Notes under the pieces: model-generated
What the model was told of the DNA's origin: nothing
The model's database searches: none
Seen by the model: the letters and a program-made list of their open reading frames with translations, nothing else
Source of the DNA: Synechocystis sp. LKSZ1
GTDB lineage: Bacteria > Cyanobacteriota > Cyanobacteriia > Cyanobacteriales > Microcystaceae
Assembly (NCBI RefSeq): GCF_040436315.1
Contig: NZ_AP031572.1
Location: 186,001-250,000 of the forward strand
Direction of reading: 5' to 3'
Length of the DNA: 64,000 nucleotides
Made by a program: the position numbers and the translations under genes
In this document: positions 44,929-53,296 of the stretch, one piece after another
How positions within the stretch are numbered: position 1 is the stretch's first letter
How the letters are laid out: the number at the start of each line of letters is the position of its first letter

Positions 44929-46666
44929 ACATCTTGCGACGGGCCGTAGCTTTTTTGAGTAACGAGGCCGCAAAGCTGAGGGCCTCCTGGGCGGAATGGC
45001 CCCCGGCGAGTTGGGCTAATTCTTCCTGGCGGCCCTGGGGACTATCAAGGGCCGTAATCCGAACGACGGTACGTAGTTCCGAGGCCAGGTCAATAGCACT
45101 CTCTGATGGGGCCGCTTCCAATAGGGTTTTATCCACCCGGAAGTGGACATCGGCTAAGGCGGCGACTAAGGGCTGGTGAGTCACACACAGTACCTGTTGG
45201 CTCTGGCTCAACTGGTGGAGTTTATCGGCAATGGCCTGGGCCACCTTCCCGGAAACCCCGACATCAATTTCATCAAAAACCAGAGTTTGCTGGGGGACCG
45301 TGGCGCTAAAACAGGCCTTCAGGGCCAGTAAAAAACGACTCATTTCTCCCCCCGATGCCGTGGCGGCCAAGGGTTGCATCTTTTCGCCAGGATTGGGACT
45401 AAAGTAAAAAACGACCAGGTCGGCCCCGTGAGCGGTGGGGGTAATGGCACTGAAGTGACAAGCAAACATCACTTTTTCCATGGCCAGGGGTTTGAGTTCC
45501 TTTACCAACTGGGTTTCCAATTGTTGGGCCGTTTTTCGCCGCAGGGCCGTTAACTGCTGACAGGCCCGGCCAAGGGCCTGCTGGGCTTGGTCGTAGGCCT
45601 GCTCTAGGGCCTCTAGGGACTGGGGGTCACTGGTCAGGTCTAGCCACTCCTGCTCGATCTGGTCTCGGTAGCTGATCACCTCGACTAAGCTGGGCCCGTA
45701 TTTACGACAGAGGCGTTTGAGCAGTTGAACCCGTTCTTCTACCTCCCCTAAGCGCTGGGGGTCAGCCTCCAAGCGGTCACCGTAGGTATTGAGCTGTTGT
45801 CCTGCTTCTACCACCTGGGTCAAGGCCTCCTGCACCATAGTCAGGATGGCGTCTAGCTGGGGATCGTAGCGGCCCATTTCCTGCAAAATCGATTCGGCCT
45901 GGGCCAAAAGATCCGCTACCGCCGTTTCGCCCCGGTCATTTTGGTACAAGAGTTGATAGGCCTGGTAACTTAATTGCTGGAGTTCGACCACATGGGATAA
46001 GCGTTCCTGTTCCTGGGCCAGGTGTTCAGCTTCATCGGAGTCTACCAAGGCCGCCCCCTGGAGTTCCTGACGTTGGTAGGCTAACAGATCCAGCCGTTGC
46101 AGACGATTTTGCTCCGATTGACGACGTTCCGCCAGGGCCTGCTCCGCTTGGGCAAAGGCCCGGTAGGCTGCCTCAACCTGCTGACGTTGTTGAAATAGCG
46201 GGGATCCGCCGTACAAATCCAAAAGCTGACGTTGCACCGTACTATCCATCAGTTGGACGGTTTGGCCCTGGGCCGTTATTTCCACCAGTTTGGCCCGCAA
46301 TTCTCCGAGCAATTGACGATTGACAATGGCCCCATTGACGCGGGAACGGGAGCGGAGACTATCCCCAACCCAGCTTAATTCCCGACTACAGACTAAGTCT
46401 TGGTCTTCTAGGGGTTCAATGGCCCGTTCTTGGAGCCAATGGTACAGAGACTCAGAAACATCAAAGCTCGCTTCCAGGAAGGCCCGTTGACAACCTTGAC
46501 GAATGACTTGGCCCGTTGCCTTACCGCCCAACACCAGATCAATCGCATCTAGGATGATGGACTTACCCGCCCCAGTTTCGCCGGTCAGAACATTGAGCCC
46601 CGCCTGAAAGGTAATATCTAGACGGTCGATGAGGGCAAAATTTTCAATATGAAGGGAAGACAACAT
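44912..46666 (-). CDS. recN: DNA repair ATPase RecN
   Basis: 584 residues with SMC-like organisation: Walker A GETGAGKS in the first 45 residues, a long central coiled coil (about 150-350) rich in Gln and Leu, then the signature region and Walker B LVFDEIDVGVSG near the C-terminus. The N-terminus MLSSLHIENFALID is typical. RecN acts in double-strand-break repair by holding DNA ends together. It is divergent from ftsY. Confidence 0.96.
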   Translation of the reverse strand: MLSSLHIENFALIDRLDITFQAGLNVLTGETGAGKSIILDAIDLVLGGKATGQVIRQGCQRAFLEASFDVSESLYHWLQERAIEPLEDQDLVCSRELSWVGDSLRSRSRVNGAIVNRQLLGELRAKLVEITAQGQTVQLMDSTVQRQLLDLYGGSPLFQQRQQVEAAYRAFAQAEQALAERRQSEQNRLQRLDLLAYQRQELQGAALVDSDEAEHLAQEQERLSHVVELQQLSYQAYQLLYQNDRGETAVADLLAQAESILQEMGRYDPQLDAILTMVQEALTQVVEAGQQLNTYGDRLEADPQRLGEVEERVQLLKRLCRKYGPSLVEVISYRDQIEQEWLDLTSDPQSLEALEQAYDQAQQALGRACQQLTALRRKTAQQLETQLVKELKPLAMEKVMFACHFSAITPTAHGADLVVFYFSPNPGEKMQPLAATASGGEMSRFLLALKACFSATVPQQTLVFDEIDVGVSGKVAQAIADKLHQLSQSQQVLCVTHQPLVAALADVHFRVDKTLLEAAPSESAIDLASELRTVVRITALDSPQGRQEELAQLAGGHSAQEALSFAASLLKKATARRKMSSLSP

Positions 46667-46946
46667 AGTGCGGTACCAGTACCCATCGTCATTCCATGGG
46701 GAGACTAGCCTCCTAGATTACCATGGCCCTCCTAAAGCCGCTGGCGAGCAGAGGATTTTTCTTCCCGTGATGCCTTTCTATCCCGACCCTGTGCTCAAGG
46801 CTTCTATCCCTGCTTGACCGGGTTTTTGGAGCGCTTGAATACCCTATCCGCTACACTCTACAGTATATCTACCCCGCGTTTTATCCCTGTACTAGAGTGA
46901 CAGGGTCTTTTGGATGGCGCCGGGTAACCTCACCCTGTCAGATTCT

Positions 46947-48335
46947 ATGTTTAATTGGTTCCGCCGCCAGTTTGGTAATGCTCCCAGTAGCGAAAACGAT
47001 ACCGCTCCCCCGCCCCCAGCAGCGGCCCCCAGCCCAACGGAGGAGGAGACTAGCCCAGCGGCGGCCACGGAGCCAGACGCCTATCTAACCTGGGCCAAGG
47101 AAGCCTATAAAAACATTCAAGAACGCAAGGCCCAGGAGGAAGCCCCTACCGAAACCGAAAGTCTAGAAGAAGCCGCTCCCTCAGAAGTCGCCATTCCTAC
47201 AGAGGAAACCGCAACCCCAAGGGGCCCGGCTTGGCTCCAGCAGTCCGACCGATTAGAGGTACTGAAGGAAACCGCTGTGGAGGCCGCCACGATTGATGCG
47301 CCCCTCTTGGCAAATGCCGATGCCGTTGGTTTGGATGATGATTTTGTGTGGTCGGCTAAGGTGCTGGCGGCCCAGGGCCGTTCTGCCCAGGAGGTTTCCG
47401 AGGAGGAAATAAATTGGCTGAGTAAACTCCGTCAGGGCCTGAGCAAGACTCGGCGCAGTCTGGTTAATCAGCTTAAATCCGTCGTCGGCCAAGGCCCCCT
47501 CAACGAAGAGGCCGTCGAGGAAATTGAGGCCCTGTTGCTCCAGGCCGATGTGGGCGTCGAAGCGACGGAATACATTATCGAAATTCTGCAAAACAAACTC
47601 CGCCAGGAAACCCTGCCACCGGAACAGGCCATTGAATTTCTGAAGCAAATTCTGCGGAATATTTTAGACCAGCCCCTGCAAACCCTCACCAAGATTGACT
47701 TTGTTCCCGAACCCAATTGTCTCAATATCTGGCTCCTGACAGGGGTTAACGGGGCCGGTAAAACTACGACTATCGGTAAACTGGCCCACCTGGCCCAAAA
47801 ATCCGGCTACAGCTGCTTAATTGCGGCAGCGGATACTTTCCGGGCAGCGGCAGTGGAACAGGTGAAGGTATGGGGAGAACGGAGCGGGGTGACGGTAATT
47901 GCCAATCCGGGTAAAAATAGCGATCCAGCGGCGGTTGTCTTTGACGGCATTACAGCGGCCCAATCCCGCAATATCAATTTATTACTCGTGGATACGGCGG
48001 GCCGTCTGCAAAATAAAAAGAATTTAATGGATGAATTAGCCAAGATTCGCCGCATTATCGATAAAAAAGCCCCCCAGGCCGAAGTAGAATCCCTGCTGGT
48101 ACTGGATGCGACCTTGGGCCAAAATGGCCTGCGTCAGGCCGAGGTCTTCGCAGAGGCGGCTAAGTTGAGTGGCGTGGTTCTGACCAAACTCGATGGTACA
48201 GCCAAGGGAGGCGTGGCCCTGGCCGTTGCCAAGCAGTTAAACTTACCGATTCGCTTTATTGGCGCTGGGGAAGGCATTGAAGACCTCCGGCCCTTTTCCA
48301 GCTACGAATTTGTCGAAGCGCTCCTCAACGGCTAG
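46947..48335 (+). CDS. ftsY: Signal recognition particle receptor FtsY
   Basis: 462 residues from the ATG at 46947 (MFNWFRRQFG, the usual cyanobacterial start); an in-frame ATG at 46914 is less likely. An acidic, Pro/Ala/Glu-rich A region covers about residues 15-150, then the N and G domains: GVNGAGKTTTIGKLA (P-loop), AADTFRAAAVEQ, DTAGRLQNKKNLM and TKLDGTAKGG. It docks ribosome-SRP complexes at the membrane for insertion of membrane proteins. The acyltransferase follows 8 bases after the stop; I recall the same neighbour pair in Synechocystis (slr2102-slr2103). Confidence 0.97.
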   Translation: MFNWFRRQFGNAPSSENDTAPPPPAAAPSPTEEETSPAAATEPDAYLTWAKEAYKNIQERKAQEEAPTETESLEEAAPSEVAIPTEETATPRGPAWLQQSDRLEVLKETAVEAATIDAPLLANADAVGLDDDFVWSAKVLAAQGRSAQEVSEEEINWLSKLRQGLSKTRRSLVNQLKSVVGQGPLNEEAVEEIEALLLQADVGVEATEYIIEILQNKLRQETLPPEQAIEFLKQILRNILDQPLQTLTKIDFVPEPNCLNIWLLTGVNGAGKTTTIGKLAHLAQKSGYSCLIAAADTFRAAAVEQVKVWGERSGVTVIANPGKNSDPAAVVFDGITAAQSRNINLLLVDTAGRLQNKKNLMDELAKIRRIIDKKAPQAEVESLLVLDATLGQNGLRQAEVFAEAAKLSGVVLTKLDGTAKGGVALAVAKQLNLPIRFIGAGEGIEDLRPFSSYEFVEALLNG

Positions 48336-48343
48336 AAGCAAGC

Positions 48344-49240
48344 ATGATGCCTAAAAATCCAGTGCCCTACAGTGGCTGGTCTTTAACGGAGCGCGACCCC
48401 GAAACCATTGCGGCCCTGATGCCGGCCTGGGAATGGTTCTATCGTTACTATTTCCGGGTGCAGACCGGTGGCTGGGAGAATATTCCCGAGGGCCGAGTGC
48501 TGTTTGTTGGCTCCCACAATGGCGGCCTGACCGCTCCCGACATGGTGATGATGATCTATGACTGGTTTCGACACCAGGGCCTGGAACGGCCGATTTATGG
48601 TCTGATGCACCCCACGGTCTGGAAGATGAGTCCCAGTCTGGCGGAACTGGCGGTAAAGGTCGGGGCCATCCAAGCCCATCCCAAAATGGCCCTGGCCGCC
48701 CTGCACAAGGGGGCTAGTGTTTTGGTGTATCCTGGCGGAGCCCAAGATGTTTACCGGCCCTTTAGCCAGCGTCACCAGATTTACTTTGCTGGCCGTAAAG
48801 GCTTTATTAAAGTGGCCCTGCGCGAGGGAGTGCCCATTGTCCCGGCCATTTCCGTCGGCGCCCACGAAACCTTTTTTGTGATGACCGACTGTTACGAACA
48901 GGTCAAATTCCTCCACGAGTTGGGCATGCCTTGGCTGTTGGGGGTTGATCCGGTGGTCTTTCCGGTCTATCTCGGTCTACCCTGGGGCCTGGCCCTTGGC
49001 CCCCTGCCCCACTGGCCCTTGCCCCTCACCATGCACACTCGTATTGGCCGACCCATTTGCTTTGAACGCTACGGGATCCAGGCGGCCCACGACCGAGATT
49101 ACGTTGATGCTTGTTATCGTTTGGTGGTGGCGCGGATGCAGGCGGATCTAGACCAACTGGTGGCCGAAACCCAAACTTGTCCCCTAGCGAACGGCTTCCC
49201 CCTATCGAGTCTCTTGAAAACTCCCATTACCCATGAATGA
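48344..49240 (+). CDS. DGAT2-like acyltransferase (slr2103-type)
   Basis: 298 residues. The glycerolipid-acyltransferase-like motifs are VGSHNGGLTAPD (in place of HxxxxD, as in this subfamily), VYPGGAQDVYRP (YPGG is typical of DGAT2/plant-type enzymes) and GVPIVPAISVGAHE. The Synechocystis homologue slr2103, next to ftsY, has been linked to acyl-plastoquinol and neutral-lipid ester synthesis. By analogy this enzyme may acylate plastoquinol, phytol or diacylglycerol at membranes or lipid bodies. Gene order with ftsY is the same, which supports orthology. It overlaps raf1 by 8 bases. Confidence 0.85.
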   Translation: MMPKNPVPYSGWSLTERDPETIAALMPAWEWFYRYYFRVQTGGWENIPEGRVLFVGSHNGGLTAPDMVMMIYDWFRHQGLERPIYGLMHPTVWKMSPSLAELAVKVGAIQAHPKMALAALHKGASVLVYPGGAQDVYRPFSQRHQIYFAGRKGFIKVALREGVPIVPAISVGAHETFFVMTDCYEQVKFLHELGMPWLLGVDPVVFPVYLGLPWGLALGPLPHWPLPLTMHTRIGRPICFERYGIQAAHDRDYVDACYRLVVARMQADLDQLVAETQTCPLANGFPLSSLLKTPITHE

Positions 49241-50312
49241 AGCTTCCTTAACGCCCACTGCTCCCCTATCCGATGAAGCGACTGCCGCGCTATTCCAGGC
49301 CCTGCTCCATAAGCAAGGGTCTTGGGTCGATTGGGGCCATGCTTGTCAGCAACTGCAACGGGCCGGCCTGAGTGCCGACCGGATTTTTGAAGAGACGGGT
49401 TTCCAGAAAGTCCAACAAAACTTGATCATCGTAGCCGCCCAAGTCTACGACAGCCTGGTAAAAGGGGCCGTTGAGGAAAGTGTTTTGGCCTATTACCTCG
49501 GCCCCAAAAGTGACGTGCTCTACGAGCTACGGATTCTCAACCAGGAACAACGGGTATTGGTGGCCATCGAGGCTCAACATCACAAACTAGAAGCAGACGG
49601 GGCCAAAGAACTAGCCCGGGCCTTCCAAGAATTTGCCTACCTTTCCCAATTACCGACGGGGTTTAGTCATCATCCTGGGGATGCCCTCGCTTACCAGTGC
49701 TGGAAACTGGCCCGCCAGAAACGAGACCTCGGAGAACGGACCCGACTGATCGCCAAGGGCCTCAAGTTTGCCCATTCCGCCTCGGCCCGGGCTGCTGTGG
49801 AACAACTACTCACGGATATGACCCAGGCCCCTACGGCCAAGGCCCCGCTGATTCCCCTCTACCGATTGGAACAGGATGAAGCGATACCCCGCCTCGTTCC
49901 TGTCGTAGGCACCTTGCCCCTCACGGCCGAGGCCCTGAAACAAGTGGCCCCCATCCAGTCTGAGGAACCCTTTGGAGTAGTTACCTATGAAGGGACTGGG
50001 GCCCTCGCCCCAATTCCCGGTTGGCAAGCGGTGTTGACGGCCACTGACCCCGTGGTGATTTTTTGTCAAAGTGGTGAAGTAGCAGAATCCCTCAGCCATC
50101 AATCGGAGTTGGTATTGGTTGTGGTTGACCGGGCCAAGACCGACTGGAATGACAGTAGCTATTTTGTGATCGATGGGGATGGCCAAGTGGCTATCCGTTG
50201 GGCCGCAACCCCTTTAGCAGAAACTATTCTGGGCCAGGTAATCGTTGTTCTGCGTCCAAAACGCATTTTTGATGAAAATAACCTGCGCGAACCCTGGCAA
50301 ATGGATGATTAG
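49233..50312 (+). CDS. raf1: Rubisco accumulation factor 1
   Basis: 359 residues. The N-terminal alpha domain (about 10-200) has LLHKQGSWVDWGHACQQL and FEETGFQKVQQNLIIVAAQVY; a linker follows, then the C-terminal beta domain from about 205 (PLYRLEQDEAIPRLVPVVG), ending PKRIFDENNLREPWQ. Raf1 is a dimeric chaperone that brackets RbcL dimers during Rubisco assembly. Its start lies within the end of the acyltransferase gene, so translation is probably coupled. A functional link to the lipid enzyme is not apparent. Confidence 0.95.
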   Translation: MNEASLTPTAPLSDEATAALFQALLHKQGSWVDWGHACQQLQRAGLSADRIFEETGFQKVQQNLIIVAAQVYDSLVKGAVEESVLAYYLGPKSDVLYELRILNQEQRVLVAIEAQHHKLEADGAKELARAFQEFAYLSQLPTGFSHHPGDALAYQCWKLARQKRDLGERTRLIAKGLKFAHSASARAAVEQLLTDMTQAPTAKAPLIPLYRLEQDEAIPRLVPVVGTLPLTAEALKQVAPIQSEEPFGVVTYEGTGALAPIPGWQAVLTATDPVVIFCQSGEVAESLSHQSELVLVVVDRAKTDWNDSSYFVIDGDGQVAIRWAATPLAETILGQVIVVLRPKRIFDENNLREPWQMDD

Positions 50313-50347
50313 GCCTGTTTTGGGATACCGGCCGCCTGGATCAGGGC

Positions 50348-50872
50348 CTAGGCCAAAGTATAAATTGCCGGTAACTGGCGGTATTGCTCATCAAAATCTA
50401 AACCATAGCCCACAACAAACCGATCGGGGATGGCCTGGCCAATGTAGTCGATGGGAACCGTCACTTGACGGCAACTTGGTTTGTCCAGTAGGACGCAAAC
50501 CTTGAGGGAGCAGGGATGATGAGCCTGGAGTTGAGCCAACAGGTGGGCCAGAGAGCGTCCCGTGTCGATAATGTCCTCGATCACGAGCAGATGCTTACCT
50601 AGAATTTGCTCTGCGGACAGGGCCTGGATAGTTACCACCGTGCCGGAACTTTGCTTTCGAGGGCCATAGCTGGCCAGTTGCACAAACTCGATCCCGGCCA
50701 CAGGGGTTTGCAGAGCCCGCAGGAGGTCGGCGGCAAAGAATACCGCCCCTTTTAGGACAACAACTGCCGTCAGGCTTTGGCTGTTGTAATCCTGGTCAAT
50801 TGCTTGGGCGAGGCGTTGAATAATGGCGACAATTTCAAGAGTGCTGAGTAGGGGGGTCAGGGAAAGCGTCAT
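50348..50872 (-). CDS. hpt: Hypoxanthine phosphoribosyltransferase
   Basis: 174 residues. The PRPP-binding loop is LLVIEDIIDTGRSL, the N-terminal loop is VVLKGAVFFAADLLRAL, and DRFVVGYGLDFDEQYRQLP is the family C-terminal segment (seen as FVVGYGLDFDEQYR). It salvages hypoxanthine or guanine with PRPP to IMP/GMP in the cytosol. It is divergent from the COG0523 gene with only 37 bases between start codons, so their promoters overlap. Confidence 0.95.
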   Translation of the reverse strand: MTLSLTPLLSTLEIVAIIQRLAQAIDQDYNSQSLTAVVVLKGAVFFAADLLRALQTPVAGIEFVQLASYGPRKQSSGTVVTIQALSAEQILGKHLLVIEDIIDTGRSLAHLLAQLQAHHPCSLKVCVLLDKPSCRQVTVPIDYIGQAIPDRFVVGYGLDFDEQYRQLPAIYTLA

Positions 50873-50909
50873 TGGAAATTTTTGATAGGATGGAGATCAT
50901 TTACCTAAA

Positions 50910-52061
50910 ATGCTAGATCCTATGCAGACTGTTGCTCAAACCGTAGACACTCCTCTTCACACCCCTAAGCACGGGTTGCCCGTCACCATCATCACCGGGT
51001 TTTTAGGCAGTGGCAAGACAACACTTTTAAACTATATTCTCAGCAATCAACAGGGATTAAAGACGGCTGTTTTAGTTAATGAATTTGGTGAAATCGGCAT
51101 CGACAATGAGCTGATTATTGCCACCGGAGACGACATGGTTGAACTCAGCAATGGCTGTGTCTGCTGTACGATTAACGAAGATTTAATTGCCGCTGTTTAC
51201 AAAGTTCTAGAGCGGCCCGAAAAGGTTGATTACCTGGTGGTTGAAACAACAGGACTCGCCGATCCACTCCCCGTTGCCCTAACTTTTTTAGGAACGGAGT
51301 TAAGGGATATGACCCGTCTGGATTCCATCATTACTTTGGTAGATTGTGAAAATTTCAGCCTAGATTTATTCAATAGCCAAGCAGCCCAGAGTCAGATCAC
51401 CTATGGTGACATCATTGTTCTCAATAAAACGGATTTAGTCGATGAAGCGGATGTAGATGCCCTAGAAGTCCGAATTCGGGATATGAAAGAATCTGCTAGA
51501 ATTCTACGCACCCAGAAAGCCCAGGTTCCCTTACCCCTGATCCTCAGCGTTGGCCTGTTTGAATCGGATAAATACTATCAACCTAAAGCGGAAAATCATG
51601 CCCATGATCACCATAATCACGGGCATCATCACCACGACCATGAGTGTACAGCGGAGTGTAACCATGACCATGAGCATCACCATCATGACCATAGTCACCA
51701 TGATCACGGGCATTCTACGACCGCTGGCAATAACCATCTAGAAATGGACGGCTTCACCTCCCTATCCATTGAAAGTGATAAACCCTTTTCGATTCGGAAG
51801 TTTCAGTATTTTCTTGATAATCAACTGCCAAGCACAGTCTTTCGGGCCAAAGGCATTCTTTGGTTTGAAGAAAGTCCTAAGCGCCATATTTTCCACCTCA
51901 GTGGCAAACGCTTTAGTCTGGAAGATGATGACTGGAAAGGCCAGCCGAAAAATCAACTAGTACTCATTGGTCAAAACCTTAACCATGAGCAACTCAAGCA
52001 ACAAATTGAACACTGTTTCCTCATTCCTTCTCCCAAACGGGGTAAGGGCTTTGGCAAATAG
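50910..52061 (+). CDS. COG0523 (CobW/ZNG1-type) GTPase metallochaperone with His-rich segment
   Basis: 383 residues. GTPase motifs: TGFLGSGKTTLLN (P-loop), the metal-binding GCVCC (in LSNGCVCCTIN), ETTGLADP and VLNKTDLVDEAD. Between about 228 and 275 there is a strongly His/Asp-rich run (HHHHDHEC, HEHHHHDHSH) that should bind zinc or a similar metal. The C-terminal CobW domain has SIRKFQYFLDN, VFRAKGILWF and LVLIGQNL. Family role: GTP-dependent delivery of Zn or Co to client proteins, often under zinc limitation. I could not find a convincing Zur box upstream. The client is unknown. Confidence 0.9.
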   Translation: MLDPMQTVAQTVDTPLHTPKHGLPVTIITGFLGSGKTTLLNYILSNQQGLKTAVLVNEFGEIGIDNELIIATGDDMVELSNGCVCCTINEDLIAAVYKVLERPEKVDYLVVETTGLADPLPVALTFLGTELRDMTRLDSIITLVDCENFSLDLFNSQAAQSQITYGDIIVLNKTDLVDEADVDALEVRIRDMKESARILRTQKAQVPLPLILSVGLFESDKYYQPKAENHAHDHHNHGHHHHDHECTAECNHDHEHHHHDHSHHDHGHSTTAGNNHLEMDGFTSLSIESDKPFSIRKFQYFLDNQLPSTVFRAKGILWFEESPKRHIFHLSGKRFSLEDDDWKGQPKNQLVLIGQNLNHEQLKQQIEHCFLIPSPKRGKGFGK

Positions 52062-52062
52062 G

Positions 52063-52818
52063 TCAAGATTTTTCTGACTTGAGATGGGAAAATGCCGTCA
52101 CCAATTCCGAGGGAATCATAATAATGGTGGCGGTATTATTTTCGGTGCCGATTTCCGTTAGCATTTGTAATCGTCGGAGTTCCAAAGCGGTGGGATTGGC
52201 TGCCATAGTTTCCGCTGCTTCGGCTAGGTTTTGCGAGGCTTCGTTCTCAGCGGCCGCTTTGATTAATCTGGCCCGTTTTTCTCGAACCGCTTCGGCTTCC
52301 TTGGCCATGGCCCGTTGCATGGAGGAAGGAATTTCCACATCTTTCATTTCAACCCGTTCGATCTCAATGCCCCAGGGTTCAGTAATTTCATCCACAATCT
52401 GCTGAACGGTTTGGTTGATTTTGTCGCGATTCTGCAAAACATCATCGAGAATATTTTGGCCCACGACATTGCGGAGCGTAGTCATAGCAGTCTGATAAAC
52501 CGCCAGACGATAATCTTCGACGCGATTGATGGCTTTAGAGGGGTCTAAAATACGATAGTAGAGAACCGCGTTGACCTTGATGGTGACACTATCGGCTGTA
52601 ACCGTCTCCTGGGGGGCAATATCAACGGTTTTGGTACGAATATCAATTTTAATTTTTTGGTCAACGACTGGCATGATCCAATAAAGGCCTGGCCCTTGAA
52701 GACGACTTAAGCGGCCCAGGCGAAAGATAACCCCTCTTTCATATTCTCGGTCTACCTTGAGACCACTACAAAAAACGGCCAGAAAAGCGATTATCAACGA
52801 ACTAAAAACTGGTTCCAT
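52063..52818 (-). CDS. Slipin/stomatin-like SPFH membrane protein
   Basis: 251 residues. One N-terminal hydrophobic segment (FSSLIIAFLAVFCSG) is followed by an SPFH domain: EYERGVIFRLGRL, GPGLYWIMP and VDIAPQETVTADSVTIKVNAV (in part), then the helical region with VEMKDVEIP and an Ala/Glu-rich coiled coil. It is close in pattern to the Synechocystis prohibitin/stomatin-like Slr1128 group. Members form large membrane rings that organise microdomains and often work with NfeD or FtsH proteases; no nfeD is adjacent. It converges with the COG0523 gene with a one-base gap. Confidence 0.92.
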   Translation of the reverse strand: MEPVFSSLIIAFLAVFCSGLKVDREYERGVIFRLGRLSRLQGPGLYWIMPVVDQKIKIDIRTKTVDIAPQETVTADSVTIKVNAVLYYRILDPSKAINRVEDYRLAVYQTAMTTLRNVVGQNILDDVLQNRDKINQTVQQIVDEITEPWGIEIERVEMKDVEIPSSMQRAMAKEAEAVREKRARLIKAAAENEASQNLAEAAETMAANPTALELRRLQMLTEIGTENNTATIIMIPSELVTAFSHLKSEKS

Positions 52819-52892
52819 GGCTCCCGCCTAAGACTTAGCTGAAGATCCCTCGCTAGGTTTAATTATAGAGGTTTCTTTTGGTGTGTTGACCG

Positions 52893-53195
52893 TCAGAATA
52901 GGGCAAATTTTAGGCCGGGATTCCGCCTTAGCAATTTGGCGAGGGCCGTTCGTTGGGCCCGAATCGTAGCCCGCCAACTATTGGTTTGTTTCCAGTGCTG
53001 GACTTGCCACTTCAGCAAATGAGCAATTAGTACTGTCAAACGTGATTCTAACTGGTCATAGTGGCGATTACCCAAATCTTGAATCTCCTCTACCAGGTGC
53101 TGTAAGTCCAATTGTTCAAATTGTTTTTGAGCTAGGAGTTCGGCCTGGTGCTGGGCCCAGGGATAAAAGTCTTGGTCATAGAGAGCACTAGTCAT
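52893..53195 (-). CDS. DUF29 family protein, probably C-terminally truncated
   Basis: About 100 residues from the ATG at 53195 (a GTG four codons upstream is possible). The DUF29 pattern is clear: YDQDFYPWAQHQAELL, LDLQHLVEEIQDLGN, LIAHLLKWQVQHWKQT and NSWRATIRAQR. Family members usually run to about 145-150 residues; this one stops right after RRNPGLKFALF, so the C-terminal helix is missing. It is either a shortened variant or a decaying copy. Function of DUF29 is unknown; such genes are abundant and mobile-like in cyanobacteria. Confidence 0.75.
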   Translation of the reverse strand: MTSALYDQDFYPWAQHQAELLAQKQFEQLDLQHLVEEIQDLGNRHYDQLESRLTVLIAHLLKWQVQHWKQTNSWRATIRAQRTALAKLLRRNPGLKFALF

Positions 53196-53296
53196 AAACT
53201 GTTCCACCGCCAGATATGGCTTTTGTTTTTTGTATTGCCTCCTGTCCCAGAATAAGGCCGGAGTATCACGAAGAGACCCCAGCCTGAATCTTGTAT

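Noticed and set aside
50885-50901. Zur box between hpt and the COG0523 gene
   Set aside because: Only TGAT and ATCA half-sites 9 bases apart are seen; the expected TGATAAT-N-ATTATCA pattern is absent.
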